Source: an uncultured Bermanella sp. | Lineage (GTDB): Bacteria > Pseudomonadota > Gammaproteobacteria > Pseudomonadales > Oceanobacteraceae | Direction of reading: 5' to 3' | NCBI GenBank assembly: GCA_913058575.1 | Contig: CAJXRF010000003.1 | Span: 58,743 to 122,742, forward strand | DNA length: 64,000 bases | Shown here: positions 8,644-19,004 of the stretch, in pieces | Numbering within the stretch: the first letter of the stretch is position 1 | How the letters are laid out: each line of letters starts with the position of its first letter | The notes under the pieces: generated by a model | Told to the model about the DNA's origin: nothing | What the model saw: only the letters and a program-made list of their open reading frames with translations | The model's database searches: none | Position numbers and translations under genes: made by a program

Positions 8644-8688
8644 TTATTTGTCTATACTTTTCATAATCAGTTATTCGGTAAGGCAGGA

Positions 8689-11379
8689 ATGATGGATTCT
8701 TCGGAAAAAGAACAAAAACAAGATTTAGATCCTAACGAAACTCAAGAATGGCTCGAGTCCATTGATAGCGTAATTCGTGAGGAAGGCATTGATCGTGCTC
8801 GCTTTTTATTAGAGCGACTCTCTGAACGCGCCACGCGAAACGGTCTTCCGCTTCCCTATGCGTTCACTACCCCCTATCGCAACACCATCCCATTGGGTGA
8901 AGAAGCAAAAATGCCAGGGGACTTATTTTTAGAGCGTCGTATTCGCTCTTTAATTCGTTGGAACGCATTGGCCATGGTAGTGCGTGCTAACCAAAGTGGT
9001 GATGATTTAGGCGGGCATATCTCCAGTTTCGCCTCTAGCGCCACATTATATGACGTGGGCTTTAACTACTTTTTCCGCGCACCGAATAAAGCCAGCAGTG
9101 AATCACCACATGGTGATTTGGTGTATTACCAAGGGCACATTTCTCCGGGTATTTACGCCCGTAGTTTCCTTGAAGGGCGCATTGATACCAATCAATTGGA
9201 AAACTTTCGCCGCGAAGTGGATGGCAAGGGCTTAAGCTCTTATCCACACCCACGCTTAATGCCTGACTACTGGCAGTTCCCAACCGTATCTATGGGGTTG
9301 GGTCCACTACAAGCCATTTACCAAGCGCACTTTATGCGTTACATGTCGGCTCGTAATTTGTCACCTAGGCTGGATCGTAAAGTTTGGGCATTCCTAGGGG
9401 ATGGTGAGTGTGACGAGCCAGAATCTTTAGGAGCGATTTCCCTTGCTGGCCGCGAAAAATTAGAAAACCTTATTTTTGTGGTGAACTGTAACCTTCAGCG
9501 CCTTGATGGCCCTGTGCGTGGCAACGGTAAAATTATTCAAGAATTAGAAGGGACTTTCCGTGGTGCCGGCTGGAATGTTATTAAAGTGGTATGGGGTCGC
9601 CATTGGGATCCTTTATTCGCAAAAGATAAAAACGGCCTCATGCAAAAACGCATGGATGAAGTGGTGGATGGCGAATTCCAAAACTACAAATCAAAAGGCG
9701 GCGCTTACACCAAGAAGCATTTCTTTGGTGACTCTCCTGAATTAGAAGAAATGATCGCCGGCATGAGCGACGAAGAAGTGTTCGCCCTTAACCGTGGTGG
9801 TCACGACCCGTATAAAGTGTACGCGGCTTATCATGCGGCGGTGCATCACAAAGGCCAGCCTACGGTGATTCTTGCACATACCGTTAAAGGTTACGGCATG
9901 GGTGATTCGGCAGAAGGCAAGATGGATGCGCACTCAGTTAAAAAACTAGACATCGAAAGTTTGAAAGGCTTCCGAGACCGCTTTGATATCCCCATAAGCG
10001 ATAAAGACCTAAAAGAAGTGCCTTATTACCGTCCACCAGAAGACAGCCCTGAAATGACGTACATGCGTAAACGTCGTGAGAGCTTGGGCGGCTACATGCC
10101 AGTGCGTACCGAAAATACCGATCCACTACCGGTTCCTGAATTGAGCGCCTTTAAAGCGCAACTAGAAGGTAGCGGGGATCGCTCTATTTCGAGCACCATG
10201 GCATTTGTTCGAATTCTAACTACCTTGGCTAAAGACAAAGCCATGGGTGAGCGTGTGGTACCGATAGTACCTGATGAAGCGCGTACCTTTGGTATGGAGG
10301 GCTTGTTCCGTCAAATTGGTATTTACAGTGCTGAAGGCCAGTTATACGAGCCAGTCGATTTTGGCCAAATGATGTATTACAAGGAAGACAAGCAAGGCCG
10401 TATTTTAGAAGAAGGCATTAACGAAGCAGGTGCATTCTCTGCTTGGTTGTCAGCGGCCACGGCTTACAGTAATTACGATAAGCCCATGGTACCGTTTTAT
10501 ATTTTCTACAGCATGTTTGGTTTCCAACGTGTGGGCGATTTATCTTGGGCGGCGGGTGATTGCCAAGCACAAGGTTTCTTAATTGGCGCCACAGCAGGCC
10601 GCACCACATTGAACGGTGAAGGCTTACAACACCAAGATGGCCACAGCCATATTTTGGCTAACACCATTCCAAACTGCGTGACGTATGATCCAACGTTTGC
10701 ATTTGAATTAGCGGTAATCATTCAAGATGGCATGCGTCGCATGTATCAAGAGAGTGAACGTGTTTTCTATTACATTACCGTCATGAACGAAAACTACGTG
10801 CAACTGCCTATGCCAAAAGGCGCAGAAGAAGGCATTAAGAAAGGCTTGTACTTACTTAAGCCGGGTGTCGATGCATCGTTAAATGTTCAGCTAATGGGCA
10901 GCGGTACCATCTTAAATGAAGTACTGGCCGCGCAAGAGATGCTACTAAACGATTTTGACGTGCAAGCGGATGTTTGGAGTGCGCCCAGTATCAACGAATT
11001 GACACGTGAAGGCCGTCAGGTAGAGCGTGAAAATATGTTGAACCCTAAAGCGAACGCCAAAGAGTCGTATGTAACGCAATGCCTAAAAGATACTCAAGGC
11101 CCTGTAATTTGCGCCACCGATTACATGAAGCAATACAGTGAACAAATTCGCGGCTATATGCCAGAAGGTAAGACTTACGTGACATTAGGCACGGATGGTT
11201 TTGGGCGCAGCGACAGTCGTGAGAAATTGCGTCACTTCTTTGAAGTAGACCGTTACTTCATCGTGATCGCCGCACTAACTGCGCTACTAAAAGAAGACAA
11301 AATCAAGCCTGCGGTGTTAACCAAGGCGCTGAAAACATACAAGATTGATAGCGACAAGCTAGACCCACTTTACAATTAA
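8689..11379 (+). CDS. aceE: pyruvate dehydrogenase E1 component, homodimeric
   Basis: AceE decarboxylates pyruvate with thiamine diphosphate and reductively acetylates the lipoyl groups of AceF, feeding acetyl-CoA to the TCA cycle. The 896-residue length is typical of the homodimeric E1. The thiamine-diphosphate motif is GDGECDEPES near residue 238, ending in the NCNLQRLDGP segment. Other E1 hallmarks are SSFASSATLYDVGFNYFF near the N-terminus and the loop GEGLQHQDGHSH near residue 645. Two adjacent ATG codons occur at 8689 and 8692; a TAAGG lies 5 bp before the first. A hairpin separates it from aceF. Confidence 0.98.
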   Translation: MMDSSEKEQKQDLDPNETQEWLESIDSVIREEGIDRARFLLERLSERATRNGLPLPYAFTTPYRNTIPLGEEAKMPGDLFLERRIRSLIRWNALAMVVRANQSGDDLGGHISSFASSATLYDVGFNYFFRAPNKASSESPHGDLVYYQGHISPGIYARSFLEGRIDTNQLENFRREVDGKGLSSYPHPRLMPDYWQFPTVSMGLGPLQAIYQAHFMRYMSARNLSPRLDRKVWAFLGDGECDEPESLGAISLAGREKLENLIFVVNCNLQRLDGPVRGNGKIIQELEGTFRGAGWNVIKVVWGRHWDPLFAKDKNGLMQKRMDEVVDGEFQNYKSKGGAYTKKHFFGDSPELEEMIAGMSDEEVFALNRGGHDPYKVYAAYHAAVHHKGQPTVILAHTVKGYGMGDSAEGKMDAHSVKKLDIESLKGFRDRFDIPISDKDLKEVPYYRPPEDSPEMTYMRKRRESLGGYMPVRTENTDPLPVPELSAFKAQLEGSGDRSISSTMAFVRILTTLAKDKAMGERVVPIVPDEARTFGMEGLFRQIGIYSAEGQLYEPVDFGQMMYYKEDKQGRILEEGINEAGAFSAWLSAATAYSNYDKPMVPFYIFYSMFGFQRVGDLSWAAGDCQAQGFLIGATAGRTTLNGEGLQHQDGHSHILANTIPNCVTYDPTFAFELAVIIQDGMRRMYQESERVFYYITVMNENYVQLPMPKGAEEGIKKGLYLLKPGVDASLNVQLMGSGTILNEVLAAQEMLLNDFDVQADVWSAPSINELTREGRQVERENMLNPKANAKESYVTQCLKDTQGPVICATDYMKQYSEQIRGYMPEGKTYVTLGTDGFGRSDSREKLRHFFEVDRYFIVIAALTALLKEDKIKPAVLTKALKTYKIDSDKLDPLYN

Positions 11380-11395
11380 ATTTTATATTTAATAT

Positions 11396-11419
11396 CGGGC
11401 TAACTCAGGTGTTAGCCCG
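11396..11419 (+). terminator. hairpin between aceE and aceF
   Basis: CGGGCTAAC (11396-11404) pairs perfectly with GTTAGCCCG (11411-11419) around a 6-base loop, followed by TTTAAAAATT. It may partly terminate aceE transcripts, allowing aceF to be expressed at a different level. Confidence 0.6.
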
Positions 11420-11503
11420 TTTAAAAATTAAGTCTTTATTTTTTAATGTTGGTGGAATGATTGTGACAAATTTAGAATTAAAAAAATTATTGAGGAAGGC
11501 GGC

Positions 11504-13123
11504 ATGGGTCAAATACAAGTAACTGTGCCAGACTTGGGCGGAATGGATGAAGTAGAAGTCATCGAAATTTGCGTTCAACCAGGTGATGGTATTACTGCCG
11601 AAGAAGCCTTGGTGGTATTAGAAAGCGATAAAGCCACCATGGAAGTTCCGGCTCCTATGGATGGCAAAGTTCATAGTTTATTGGTGTCCATTGGCGATAA
11701 AGTTAATAGTGGTTCTCCCATTGCCATGATGGAAGCACAGGGTGCTGAGCCTGAAGCCACAAGTGCACCAGAGCCTGTGCAAGAGCCCGTTGTTGAAGCG
11801 GTTGCAGAAGCCCCAGCAGAAAGTGCTGCGGCACCGGCCACTGAACAAGTCATTGAAGTGCGCGTGCCTGATTTAGGCGGCCTTGAACAAGTGGAAGTCA
11901 TTGAGCTAGTAGCCAATGTGGGCGACGCGCTGGATGCCGAAGAAAGTTTGCTGATTTTAGAATCCGATAAAGCCAGTATGGACATTCCTGTTGAAAAAGC
12001 AGGTACGCTTGTGTCTATGAATGTGGCCGTGGGTGATAAAGTTAACGAAGGTGACCTTGTGGCCACCATGAAAGTGATGAGTCAGGCGGCCCCAGAAGCA
12101 GCGGCTCCTGCTGCATCTAAGCCTGCGCAACAAGCCGTAGCACAAGCGCCAGCCTCTTCTGTATCAGTGGCTCCTGCTAAGGCAGCAACACAGGAAGCAC
12201 AGTCGTCTTCATCTGCTAATTCTTCATCGAGCATTCATGCTGGCCCAGCAGTGCGCAAAGTGGCACGTGAATTTGGTGTTGATCTAGCTCAAGTGAAAGG
12301 CAGTGGTCCCCGTGGTCGAATTCTAAAAGAAGACGTTCAAGCGTTTGTTAAGCAGCGTGTGAATGCACCAGCGGCTGCTCCTGCAGCGGCAGTTGTGAAA
12401 GGCAGTGATGAAGACTTCTCTCGCCATGGTGACATAAGTGAAACGAGCTTAAGCAAAATTAAGCAAGTTACCGCTAAAAACATGGTGCAAAGCTGGACCA
12501 CGATTCCACAAGTGACCCAGTTTGATGAAGCAGACATTACCGATTTAGAAGCGTATCGAAAAGGTGAAATGAGTTCGCAATTAGAAGACGGGGTGAAGGT
12601 CTCACCACTGGCCTTTATATTGAAAGCTTGTGCGGTAGCCTTACAAAAGTTCCCACAGTTTAATTCATCGTTAGGCCCTAACGGTGACACGCTGATTCTT
12701 AAGCAGTATTACAATATTGCCGTGGCCGTGGACACCCCGGATGGTTTGATGGTGCCAGTGATTAAGCAAGCACAAAGTAAAGGCTTAATTGATTTTGCCA
12801 AAGAAAGCTCCAAGCTTGCTAAGCAAGCAAGAGAAAAGAAACTGCCCATGGATGCCATGATGGGTGCAAGCTTTACCATTTCAAGTTTGGGTGGCATTGG
12901 CGGAACAGCCTTTACCCCTATCGTGAATGCGCCTCAGGTCGCGATACTGGGTGTTAGCAAGGCGGCTATGAAGCCTGTTTGGAATGGTTCAAGTTTTGAA
13001 CCTAGATTGATGTTGCCATTAAGTGTTTCTTACGATCACCGTGTAATTGATGGGGCTCAGGCCGCACAATTTACCCGTTATTTATGCCAATTGTTAAGTG
13101 ATATACGTCACCTGCTTTTGTAA
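11504..13123 (+). CDS. aceF: dihydrolipoyl acetyltransferase, E2 of pyruvate dehydrogenase
   Basis: E2 core of the pyruvate dehydrogenase complex; it transfers the acetyl group from lipoyllysine to CoA. The 539-residue protein has two lipoyl domains with the lipoylated lysines in ESDKA motifs at Lys43 and Lys156, separated by Ala/Pro/Glu-rich linkers. A peripheral subunit-binding domain spans about 245-281 ([12 protein letters not shown]...[13 protein letters not shown]). The catalytic domain ends with [10 protein letters not shown], in which His512 and Asp516 are the active-site pair. E. coli has three lipoyl domains; two is common in Pseudomonas relatives. The ribosome site GAGGAAGG is good. 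No lpd gene follows, so E3 is encoded elsewhere. Confidence 0.98.
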   Translation: MGQIQVTVPDLGGMDEVEVIEICVQPGDGITAEEALVVLESDKATMEVPAPMDGKVHSLLVSIGDKVNSGSPIAMMEAQGAEPEATSAPEPVQEPVVEAVAEAPAESAAAPATEQVIEVRVPDLGGLEQVEVIELVANVGDALDAEESLLILESDKASMDIPVEKAGTLVSMNVAVGDKVNEGDLVATMKVMSQAAPEAAAPAASKPAQQAVAQAPASSVSVAPAKAATQEAQSSSSANSSSSIHAGPAVRKVAREFGVDLAQVKGSGPRGRILKEDVQAFVKQRVNAPAAAPAAAVVKGSDEDFSRHGDISETSLSKIKQVTAKNMVQSWTTIPQVTQFDEADITDLEAYRKGEMSSQLEDGVKVSPLAFILKACAVALQKFPQFNSSLGPNGDTLILKQYYNIAVAVDTPDGLMVPVIKQAQSKGLIDFAKESSKLAKQAREKKLPMDAMMGASFTISSLGGIGGTAFTPIVNAPQVAILGVSKAAMKPVWNGSSFEPRLMLPLSVSYDHRVIDGAQAAQFTRYLCQLLSDIRHLLL

Positions 13124-13172
13124 TAAATAATATCGTTGGCTCACTTGGCATATCTCTCGTGTGTCAGTAATT

Positions 13173-13202
13173 AAATGCCCTTTTACATTTGAAAGGGCAT
13201 TT
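13173..13202 (+). terminator. rho-independent terminator of aceF
   Basis: AAATGCCCTTT (13173-13183) pairs with AAAGGGCATTT (13192-13202) over 11 bp, with an 8-base loop and a T-rich tail (a run of eight T at about 13212). Confidence 0.8.
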
Positions 13203-13302
13203 ATTTCTATCTTTTTTTTGGCACGACCTAGCCAAAAGTCATACATACAGATTTCAAATAACGTCTACACTTAAAGCATAAGTATTAGACGCTAGGTGAA
13301 AT

Positions 13303-15327
13303 GTGTACGGTCTATTAGCTCCTGCTATTAACTTTATGAATAGGCTTAGTTACGCCAAAAAATTTGGGGTGATTAGCTTAACCTTTTTTATTCCCCTCGT
13401 ATTATTGAGTTACGCCATACTTGATCAAACCTACCAGCACATTAAAAAATCAAAACTTGAGCAAATGTCGGTCTCAGTCATTAACGATGTATTAACGACT
13501 TTGGATTCTGCTAGTTTGTATCGCGACTATGCCACTGTCGATAGCCTTTATCCAAGTTCAGAGTTAACCCAAAAAGCAAATACCTTAAAAACTCAATTGA
13601 TGGCACGTTTAAATAAACTAAAAGCAGATTACCCTAAGGATACCATCGCATCTGATATAGCTAATAAACTAGATGATTGGGACAGCCAGTTAGCACGAGG
13701 GGGTAGTAATACGCAGCCCACTGTTAAAGATCAATATAAAAGCTATGATCGTGTGGTGCAGGATATGCTATTTCTTGCAGTAAAAAGCGCTCAAATTTCT
13801 GGCATATCACAAGACACCAATCAAGATGTTCAATTGTTATTGAACTTGATGCTAAACGATTACCCTTCCTACATTGCAACATTAGGCTTTGCCCATAGTG
13901 CTGCGGTTTACGCCATTCATCAAAAAAATATATCCGGTGCTACTTACGATATTCTAAATGACACCTATGATGCGTTAGATTTAATGAGTAAAAAAATGGC
14001 TCAGAACCATAGTGCTTTATTAAAGGGCAATGCGTTATTTAAAGAAATATTTGAAGATGCTTTTGCTGCCATAGAGCGAGAGGCTGAAGCCATTCGTTTT
14101 AAGCTAGATGATGATATCGTTTCCGCGGTTACATTAAGTGTTAGCTGGCAGGATTTCAGTCAGTTTTATCAGGAAAAAATAAGCCATTTAAAAACGGTAA
14201 GGGAAATAGCCATTCCGAAACTCAGTGGCATATTACAACAACGCATTGATGAGTTAACCCAGCGTTTTGTTACGGTATTGGTTGCTATTACGCTAGTGAT
14301 GTTGCTTATAGTGTACTTATACGCGGCTTTCTTTTGGTCTGTGCGCAGTACCGTTGGTCATTTTTTTGATGCTGCCCAAGAAATTTCTAATGGTGATATG
14401 CGAGTAAGAGTAGAGGTTCAATCAAAAGATGAAATGGGGGAACTCACCAGTGAGTTCAATACTATGGTTGAAAAAATTCATACTATTTTGCAAGCGGTGC
14501 ATAAAACCTCATCGGATGTAGGCCTGGCCATGGATCAAGTGGGCAGCAATGCGGAACAAAGTAACCGCGCTGCCAATGAACAGTTAAAACAAACCGAGCA
14601 GGTGGCATCGGCTGTGACACAAATGTCTGCGTCAGCAGAAGAAGTGAATCGTCAAAGCAAAGAAGCCGCTGACTCAGCGTCTAAAGCGACCAGTCAGGCA
14701 GACTCGGCGAGCAGCGTAGTGGATGACACGTTATCGCAAATTAATTCTCTGGCCGATGAAATAATGCAAAGCACGGATGTGATCAATCAGCTTTCAGAAA
14801 ATTCCAGTAATATTGGTAGCATGTTAGCGGTTATCAAAGGCATTGCAGAGCAAACAAACCTCTTAGCCTTGAATGCAGCCATCGAAGCCGCGCGAGCAGG
14901 TGAGCAAGGACGTGGCTTTGCAGTGGTAGCGGATGAAGTGCGAACCCTTGCCAGTCGTACACAGCGCTCAGCTCAAGAAATTGAAGAGGTCATGACTTCA
15001 TTGCATTCGGGGATTAGTAACGCGGTGGAAGTCATGGGCAGTAGCCATAAAATGGCACAGGAAACCGTGGAGTCCTCATCTAAGGTGCGTTCGGCTTTGG
15101 AAGTGATTGTGGAAATGGTGGATGCCATATCCGCTATAAATAGTCAGATATCCAGTTCAGCTGACGAGCAAACTCAAGTGGCCAGAACCATTGACAGTAA
15201 CGTGGTTAATATTAATGAATTAGGACGAGCCACAGTGGTGGACGCTGAGCATACTGTGAAAGCTATTAGGGAAGTGATGGCGTTGACTGAATCACTGCAG
15301 GAGAAGTTAGAGCGGTTTCATGTTTGA
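13303..15327 (+). CDS. methyl-accepting chemotaxis protein
   Basis: Transmembrane chemoreceptor of 674 residues that signals through CheA/CheW. A GTG start (13303) with AGGTGA upstream is used; an ATG at codon 12 is an alternative. Domains are TM1 (about 20-42), a large periplasmic sensor of about 280 residues that I cannot assign to a ligand family, TM2 (about 322-345), HAMP (346-400), and a cytoplasmic signalling hairpin. The hairpin tip contains [20 protein letters not shown], the invariant CheA/CheW-binding tip, followed by [18 protein letters not shown]. There is no NWETF-like CheR/CheB tether at the C-terminus, which ends ERFHV. It is monocistronic between two terminators. Confidence 0.93.
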   Translation: MYGLLAPAINFMNRLSYAKKFGVISLTFFIPLVLLSYAILDQTYQHIKKSKLEQMSVSVINDVLTTLDSASLYRDYATVDSLYPSSELTQKANTLKTQLMARLNKLKADYPKDTIASDIANKLDDWDSQLARGGSNTQPTVKDQYKSYDRVVQDMLFLAVKSAQISGISQDTNQDVQLLLNLMLNDYPSYIATLGFAHSAAVYAIHQKNISGATYDILNDTYDALDLMSKKMAQNHSALLKGNALFKEIFEDAFAAIEREAEAIRFKLDDDIVSAVTLSVSWQDFSQFYQEKISHLKTVREIAIPKLSGILQQRIDELTQRFVTVLVAITLVMLLIVYLYAAFFWSVRSTVGHFFDAAQEISNGDMRVRVEVQSKDEMGELTSEFNTMVEKIHTILQAVHKTSSDVGLAMDQVGSNAEQSNRAANEQLKQTEQVASAVTQMSASAEEVNRQSKEAADSASKATSQADSASSVVDDTLSQINSLADEIMQSTDVINQLSENSSNIGSMLAVIKGIAEQTNLLALNAAIEAARAGEQGRGFAVVADEVRTLASRTQRSAQEIEEVMTSLHSGISNAVEVMGSSHKMAQETVESSSKVRSALEVIVEMVDAISAINSQISSSADEQTQVARTIDSNVVNINELGRATVVDAEHTVKAIREVMALTESLQEKLERFHV

Positions 15328-15345
15328 TTGGCCGCTGGTTTAGAG

Positions 15346-15374
15346 AATCAAGCCGAGCATAGCTCGGCTTGATT
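15346..15374. terminator. bidirectional terminator between convergent genes
   Basis: AATCAAGCCGAGC (15346-15358) pairs perfectly with GCTCGGCTTGATT (15362-15374), a 13-bp stem with a 3-base spacer, placed between the chemoreceptor stop and the lipoprotein stop. It is followed by TGTTT on the plus side and has AT-rich flanks on both sides. Confidence 0.75.
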
Positions 15375-15377
15375 TGT

Positions 15378-16601
15378 TTATTCTTCGATAAAACTAATTC
15401 CTTGAGTGGATCTGGGTAAAGAGTTGATTGTTCCTTCTAAGCTATTTGTTAGGGCAGAGTAAATTTCTACCTTAGCAGTAACGTCTGCAGTTCCTTTGTA
15501 ACCAAGCCATAGTTTGTTTTCTCTGCTAGTAAGAGTGGTTAAAATATCCTCTGAAGTGTTACCAACTGCAGATCTGGTACTTCCTTGGATTTCAAATAAA
15601 CCTTTATAATCCCATCCATCTATACCTATGGCGTAAATATTTCCGTTATCGGTTGCATTTATAGACCAATATCCAGACTCTTCATTAATAGTAGTTGCAG
15701 TAAAAGTATCAAGGTCAATTTTTTCAATTCCACCTGATTGCTGCCAAATAACACTTGATATATACAGATCATTTCCTGATAGAGTGCTTTGCTGTGGATT
15801 TTTAAGGTTTAGCTGAATTCCTTTTAACCCATCTGTTTCTGGCTGAGTATCAACTTCTTGCCAAGTGTTCAAATCAAAAATTGCTGTGTACGCAGAATTA
15901 ACGGCTGTATAATTTTCTAAACGCTGCATAGTTATCGCAGCATAATTATCATTTATATTTACCAGTTCCATATGAGGAGGATAAGTTACAATAGCTTCTT
16001 CATCAGTTCCTTCATTGGTGATCGTTTGAGTTTCGTATGCAGATAGGTCCAATTCACAAATTTTGAACTCAGATTCAGTTTGAGCATCGAGATTTACAAC
16101 CCAAGCTATATTAGTTTCTCTTCTTGGTAATATTGCTATGCTGTCATTAATAAAACCAATCATTTTTGCATTAGGAGATGTATCGGTGCCAGCATCACGG
16201 GTACTGAAGCCCAACCTGTTTTCTGTTTGATATAGGCCTACCTCAGGTGCCGTGCGATAATATTTTTGAATAGTATCTATGCCTTGTTTTCCTAACCGAT
16301 AAAAATACTCGCCGCGCCCGGATACTACGAAATCTGTCTCTGTGCTGGGCAAAATTCCCGACTGTGTGACGGTATTATTTTCAACAAGTTCAATGTTTGA
16401 CCCGTCACCGTATTCAGCAATATTTAAAATAATCGTAGGGTTACTTCCTATATTGGCAGGCTTATAAGGTACGGCATGTTCGGGCCCACAGGCTACATTA
16501 CCAATTATAGTTTCCTCTGTACTATCAGCGTCGTCCAAACATCCTGATAAGTTACCCAATATAAATAGGATGAAGAGTAATTTGGTATTTGAATAAATCA
16601 T
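15378..16601 (-). CDS. beta-propeller-like outer-membrane lipoprotein of the B12 receptor operon
   Basis: Lipoprotein of 407 residues with a lipobox ending in Cys21 (LSGC) and Leu at +2, which favours outer-membrane sorting. The mature part is rich in short beta-strand repeats with aromatic and Gly/Asp turns (for example NDNYAAITMQRLE, GNDLYISSVIWQ, NGNIYAIGIDG, ENKLWLGYKGTA), which fits a propeller of the YncE/WD-like type. I do not recognise a named family. Its ATG shares one base with the stop of the upstream TonB receptor (TAATG), so the two are coupled and both lie under an AdoCbl riboswitch. By analogy with Bacteroides BtuG, a surface beta-propeller that hands B12 to BtuB, a corrinoid-capture role is a reasonable inference; homology to BtuG is not shown. 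Confidence 0.6.
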   Translation of the reverse strand: MIYSNTKLLFILFILGNLSGCLDDADSTEETIIGNVACGPEHAVPYKPANIGSNPTIILNIAEYGDGSNIELVENNTVTQSGILPSTETDFVVSGRGEYFYRLGKQGIDTIQKYYRTAPEVGLYQTENRLGFSTRDAGTDTSPNAKMIGFINDSIAILPRRETNIAWVVNLDAQTESEFKICELDLSAYETQTITNEGTDEEAIVTYPPHMELVNINDNYAAITMQRLENYTAVNSAYTAIFDLNTWQEVDTQPETDGLKGIQLNLKNPQQSTLSGNDLYISSVIWQQSGGIEKIDLDTFTATTINEESGYWSINATDNGNIYAIGIDGWDYKGLFEIQGSTRSAVGNTSEDILTTLTSRENKLWLGYKGTADVTAKVEIYSALTNSLEGTINSLPRSTQGISFIEE

Positions 16602-18604
16602 TAAATGCTCCAGTTTTGTTTTAGCTTAAATAAGAAGGTTCGCCCTGAAACGGGTGTTCCTGGAAAGTCTTCAACTCGTTGATCTGTTAAATTTTTTAAA
16701 GAGAAGCTGACGGTAGTTTTATTGAATCTAGCTGATACATGTGAACTCCAATGAGAATTTCTTTTCCTTGGGAGTGTGTTTAAATCATCATAATATCCAC
16801 CGTCTTCTAATATGTGCTCTAAATTAAAGCTCCACCAAGATGGTGAGTAAGTGATTGAGCTATTGATAAATAACGAACGATGATCACCAATTTCATTGTT
16901 AATAATCGCAGGGGAAATATGGTCGTCGATGACGCCATTTTGGTATGTTGCATTTCCTATGAAATATAGATTAGGGGAAATATCCCAAGTTAAGCTTAAA
17001 TCCACTCCCTCATAATGTGTTTGAGCAATGTTTGAATACTTAATTATTCCGCTGCCATGATGTTGTGCGCTAATGTTATCTTTGACTCTTCTGTAGAAAT
17101 AATAAATGGAAAGATCATAGGTTAAAGAAGGAAGCATAATACCCAACTCTATCCCTTGAGATTTTTCTGGGACAAGGTTTTCATTTCCAATAGTCGTTCC
17201 TCTGTCTCCATATAACTCACTAGTACTAGGAGGTCTAATTTGACTACTTAAATTGGTAGTAAAAATAATACTGTTGGAGAACATGTAGCTGATACCTGTT
17301 ATCAGACTAGTATAGTTTTTATCAGTCCTCTCTGAATCGCTAGAAAAAGCATCATCTCGATTTATTAGGTGAACTAATTGGGTGTTTGTATACAATTTGG
17401 GGTCTACTTGCCATTCGGTACGAAAACCTGAGCTAACTTGAACTCGATTGTATTCTCCATCACATTGGCCAGCAATGCCGGTATCTATACACTGATCAGA
17501 AGATGACTTAGGGTCATTTAAAAAGTAACTTTTCAATACTTCGTGCTGAGCCTGTTGATTAAATATTAAAGTTAGAGAATTAATAATCTTTTTATAGGTA
17601 ATATTTAGTTTATTAAACTTCGAATCATACTGATTATATTGGTCGCTCAGCCCTATATTATCTTCTCTATCATCGTACAACTGTGATACTTCACTATAAG
17701 AGTAACTTGTTTCAAGGTTTGATGACGTTTCAGTTTTAAAGTTGTGCTTGATTGAAAATGAGGTTGATTCGGTTGCTATGGAGCTACTATTATCTGAAGT
17801 GTTATTAATATCAGATATTTCTCGTTTATTATCTTCGAGGTTGAAATATCCTGATATTTTATGTTTTTTAGAGAGAGTATATTCAAATAAGCTTGAAGCT
17901 TGTTGGATTTCGCTACCATTATTATTCCTATGTTCATTAACTAGGGAGCTAGGGGATGATACGGATTGGTTTTCCTCGTAAATAAAATCGTTATCTGCCT
18001 TAAGCTGATCAAAATTAAAATTAATGTTTAGTTTTTCTGAAGATAGATTTTGAGATAGGAATGTTTGTTTTAATCCATATGTCCCTATGGTAAATCCAGC
18101 GAGCCCTTCATTAGTTTTAGAGTTTTCTTGTTTTAAATTTATGGCTCCTCCAATAGCTGTTGGAGAAAGTTCCATTGGAACCATCCCTCTAAAAACTTCA
18201 ATACTCCGTATACCTATAAGGCTCAATGAGCCTATATCAGCACCGCTTCCATTTAAACTGTTTAATGGTATTCCATTGTTAAAAACAAGTACTTGTTGAC
18301 CTTCAGCACCTCTGATAATAGGTGTAGCGTATTGTCCTATTCCAGAAACAGACTGAATATCTATTCCAGCTTGCTGATTTAATATATCTTCGATTTCTAA
18401 AAAATGTAATTGATTCACCTCTATTGAGTTATGTGAACCTATAAAGTCATGAGTGGTGTAGCTTGTATCATAACTTTCATCGGTAACAATGATAGGAGCT
18501 AATTCAATATTATCTGCATTAGCATACAGGCAGCCTAAAAAACCTATTATGGCTAACGGTTTTTTAATTTTTGAAGGGCTTAAATTATAGATAATGCTAA
18601 CCAC
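16601..18604 (-). CDS. btuB: TonB-dependent outer-membrane receptor, probable cobalamin receptor (BtuB-like)
   Basis: Outer-membrane receptor of 667 residues. The N-terminus has a signal peptide (hydrophobic LAIIGFLGCLYANA) and a TonB-box-like PIIVTDES near 37-44. The plug domain follows with EIEDILNQQAGIDIQ, TPIIRGAEGQQVLVFNNGIPL and IRSIEVFRG. The rest is a 22-strand-type barrel, and the C-terminal segment starts FSLKNLTDQRVEDFPG. The start is GTG at 18604, with no Shine-Dalgarno visible, as expected if translation is gated by the riboswitch upstream. The AdoCbl riboswitch in the leader makes corrinoid the likely substrate. The barrel region is divergent from E. coli BtuB, and a cobalt or other corrinoid-related ligand remains possible. 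Confidence 0.85.
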   Translation of the reverse strand: MVSIIYNLSPSKIKKPLAIIGFLGCLYANADNIELAPIIVTDESYDTSYTTHDFIGSHNSIEVNQLHFLEIEDILNQQAGIDIQSVSGIGQYATPIIRGAEGQQVLVFNNGIPLNSLNGSGADIGSLSLIGIRSIEVFRGMVPMELSPTAIGGAINLKQENSKTNEGLAGFTIGTYGLKQTFLSQNLSSEKLNINFNFDQLKADNDFIYEENQSVSSPSSLVNEHRNNNGSEIQQASSLFEYTLSKKHKISGYFNLEDNKREISDINNTSDNSSSIATESTSFSIKHNFKTETSSNLETSYSYSEVSQLYDDREDNIGLSDQYNQYDSKFNKLNITYKKIINSLTLIFNQQAQHEVLKSYFLNDPKSSSDQCIDTGIAGQCDGEYNRVQVSSGFRTEWQVDPKLYTNTQLVHLINRDDAFSSDSERTDKNYTSLITGISYMFSNSIIFTTNLSSQIRPPSTSELYGDRGTTIGNENLVPEKSQGIELGIMLPSLTYDLSIYYFYRRVKDNISAQHHGSGIIKYSNIAQTHYEGVDLSLTWDISPNLYFIGNATYQNGVIDDHISPAIINNEIGDHRSLFINSSITYSPSWWSFNLEHILEDGGYYDDLNTLPRKRNSHWSSHVSARFNKTTVSFSLKNLTDQRVEDFPGTPVSGRTFLFKLKQNWSI

Positions 18605-18654
18605 TTTGGGCTAGGCGTGAGGAAAGCAGGTGCGGGCGCTTCACTCAGTCGCCC

Positions 18655-18892
18655 ACCGCAACATACGTTGATTTAATTTCAGGCCGGTTCCGGGCTGACG
18701 ACTTGAACAAGCGTTAATGGCTTGTCCTAAATGCACTCTATATAAGGAAGGCATTTGAAAATCGTTTTACCGTTGCGGGGGCAGCACTGGAATAAGCAAT
18801 TTACGCCTTACCAGTTTCCCGTTTAACCCTTGTGATTGATCATATTTTATTGAATGCGCTTTATATAAGCGATCTTGATCAAGCTGTGGGCA
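18655..18892 (-). ncRNA. adenosylcobalamin (cobalamin) riboswitch
   Basis: Read on the minus strand, the leader holds the B12-riboswitch consensus in order: AGGTGCCC (about 18890), GGGAAACTGGT, then CCAGTGCTGCCCCCGCAACG with GGTAA following (the B12 box, about 18767-18790), and later AGCCCGGAACCGGCCTG (about 18681-18697). A GC-rich hairpin (GGTGGGCG with CGCCCGCACC, about 18629-18656) follows and lies close to the GTG start of the receptor, fitting an expression platform that blocks translation or terminates when the ligand is bound. Boundaries are approximate. The target is the TonB receptor and the coupled lipoprotein. Confidence 0.92.
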
Positions 18893-18908
18893 CCTAAATT
18901 TGGCCGCC

Positions 18909-18937
18909 ATGGTACGAAAGGGCCTGTGAAAGGTCAA
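18909..18937 (-). promoter_or_regulatory. sigma70 promoter of the riboswitch-controlled receptor operon
   Basis: On the minus strand TTGACC (18937-18932), a 17-bp spacer and TACCAT (18914-18909) form a good promoter. The predicted start, near 18902, falls just before the first riboswitch element. Confidence 0.65.
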
Positions 18938-19004
18938 GGTATGATCAAAATCAGTCTAAAGGCGGGTGGGGGCTATATTATTCAAGGGTTATTAATTACG
19001 GTGG

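Noticed and set aside
11671..12069. 132-codon minus-strand ORF opposite aceF
   Set aside because: It lies inside aceF, and its Ser/Thr-rich low-complexity composition mirrors the Ala/Pro/Glu linkers on the other strand. It is a shadow frame.
13203..13302. sigma28 (FliA) promoter for the chemoreceptor
   Set aside because: A TTAAAG-like sequence is present, but the GCCGATAA-type -10 element at proper spacing is not.
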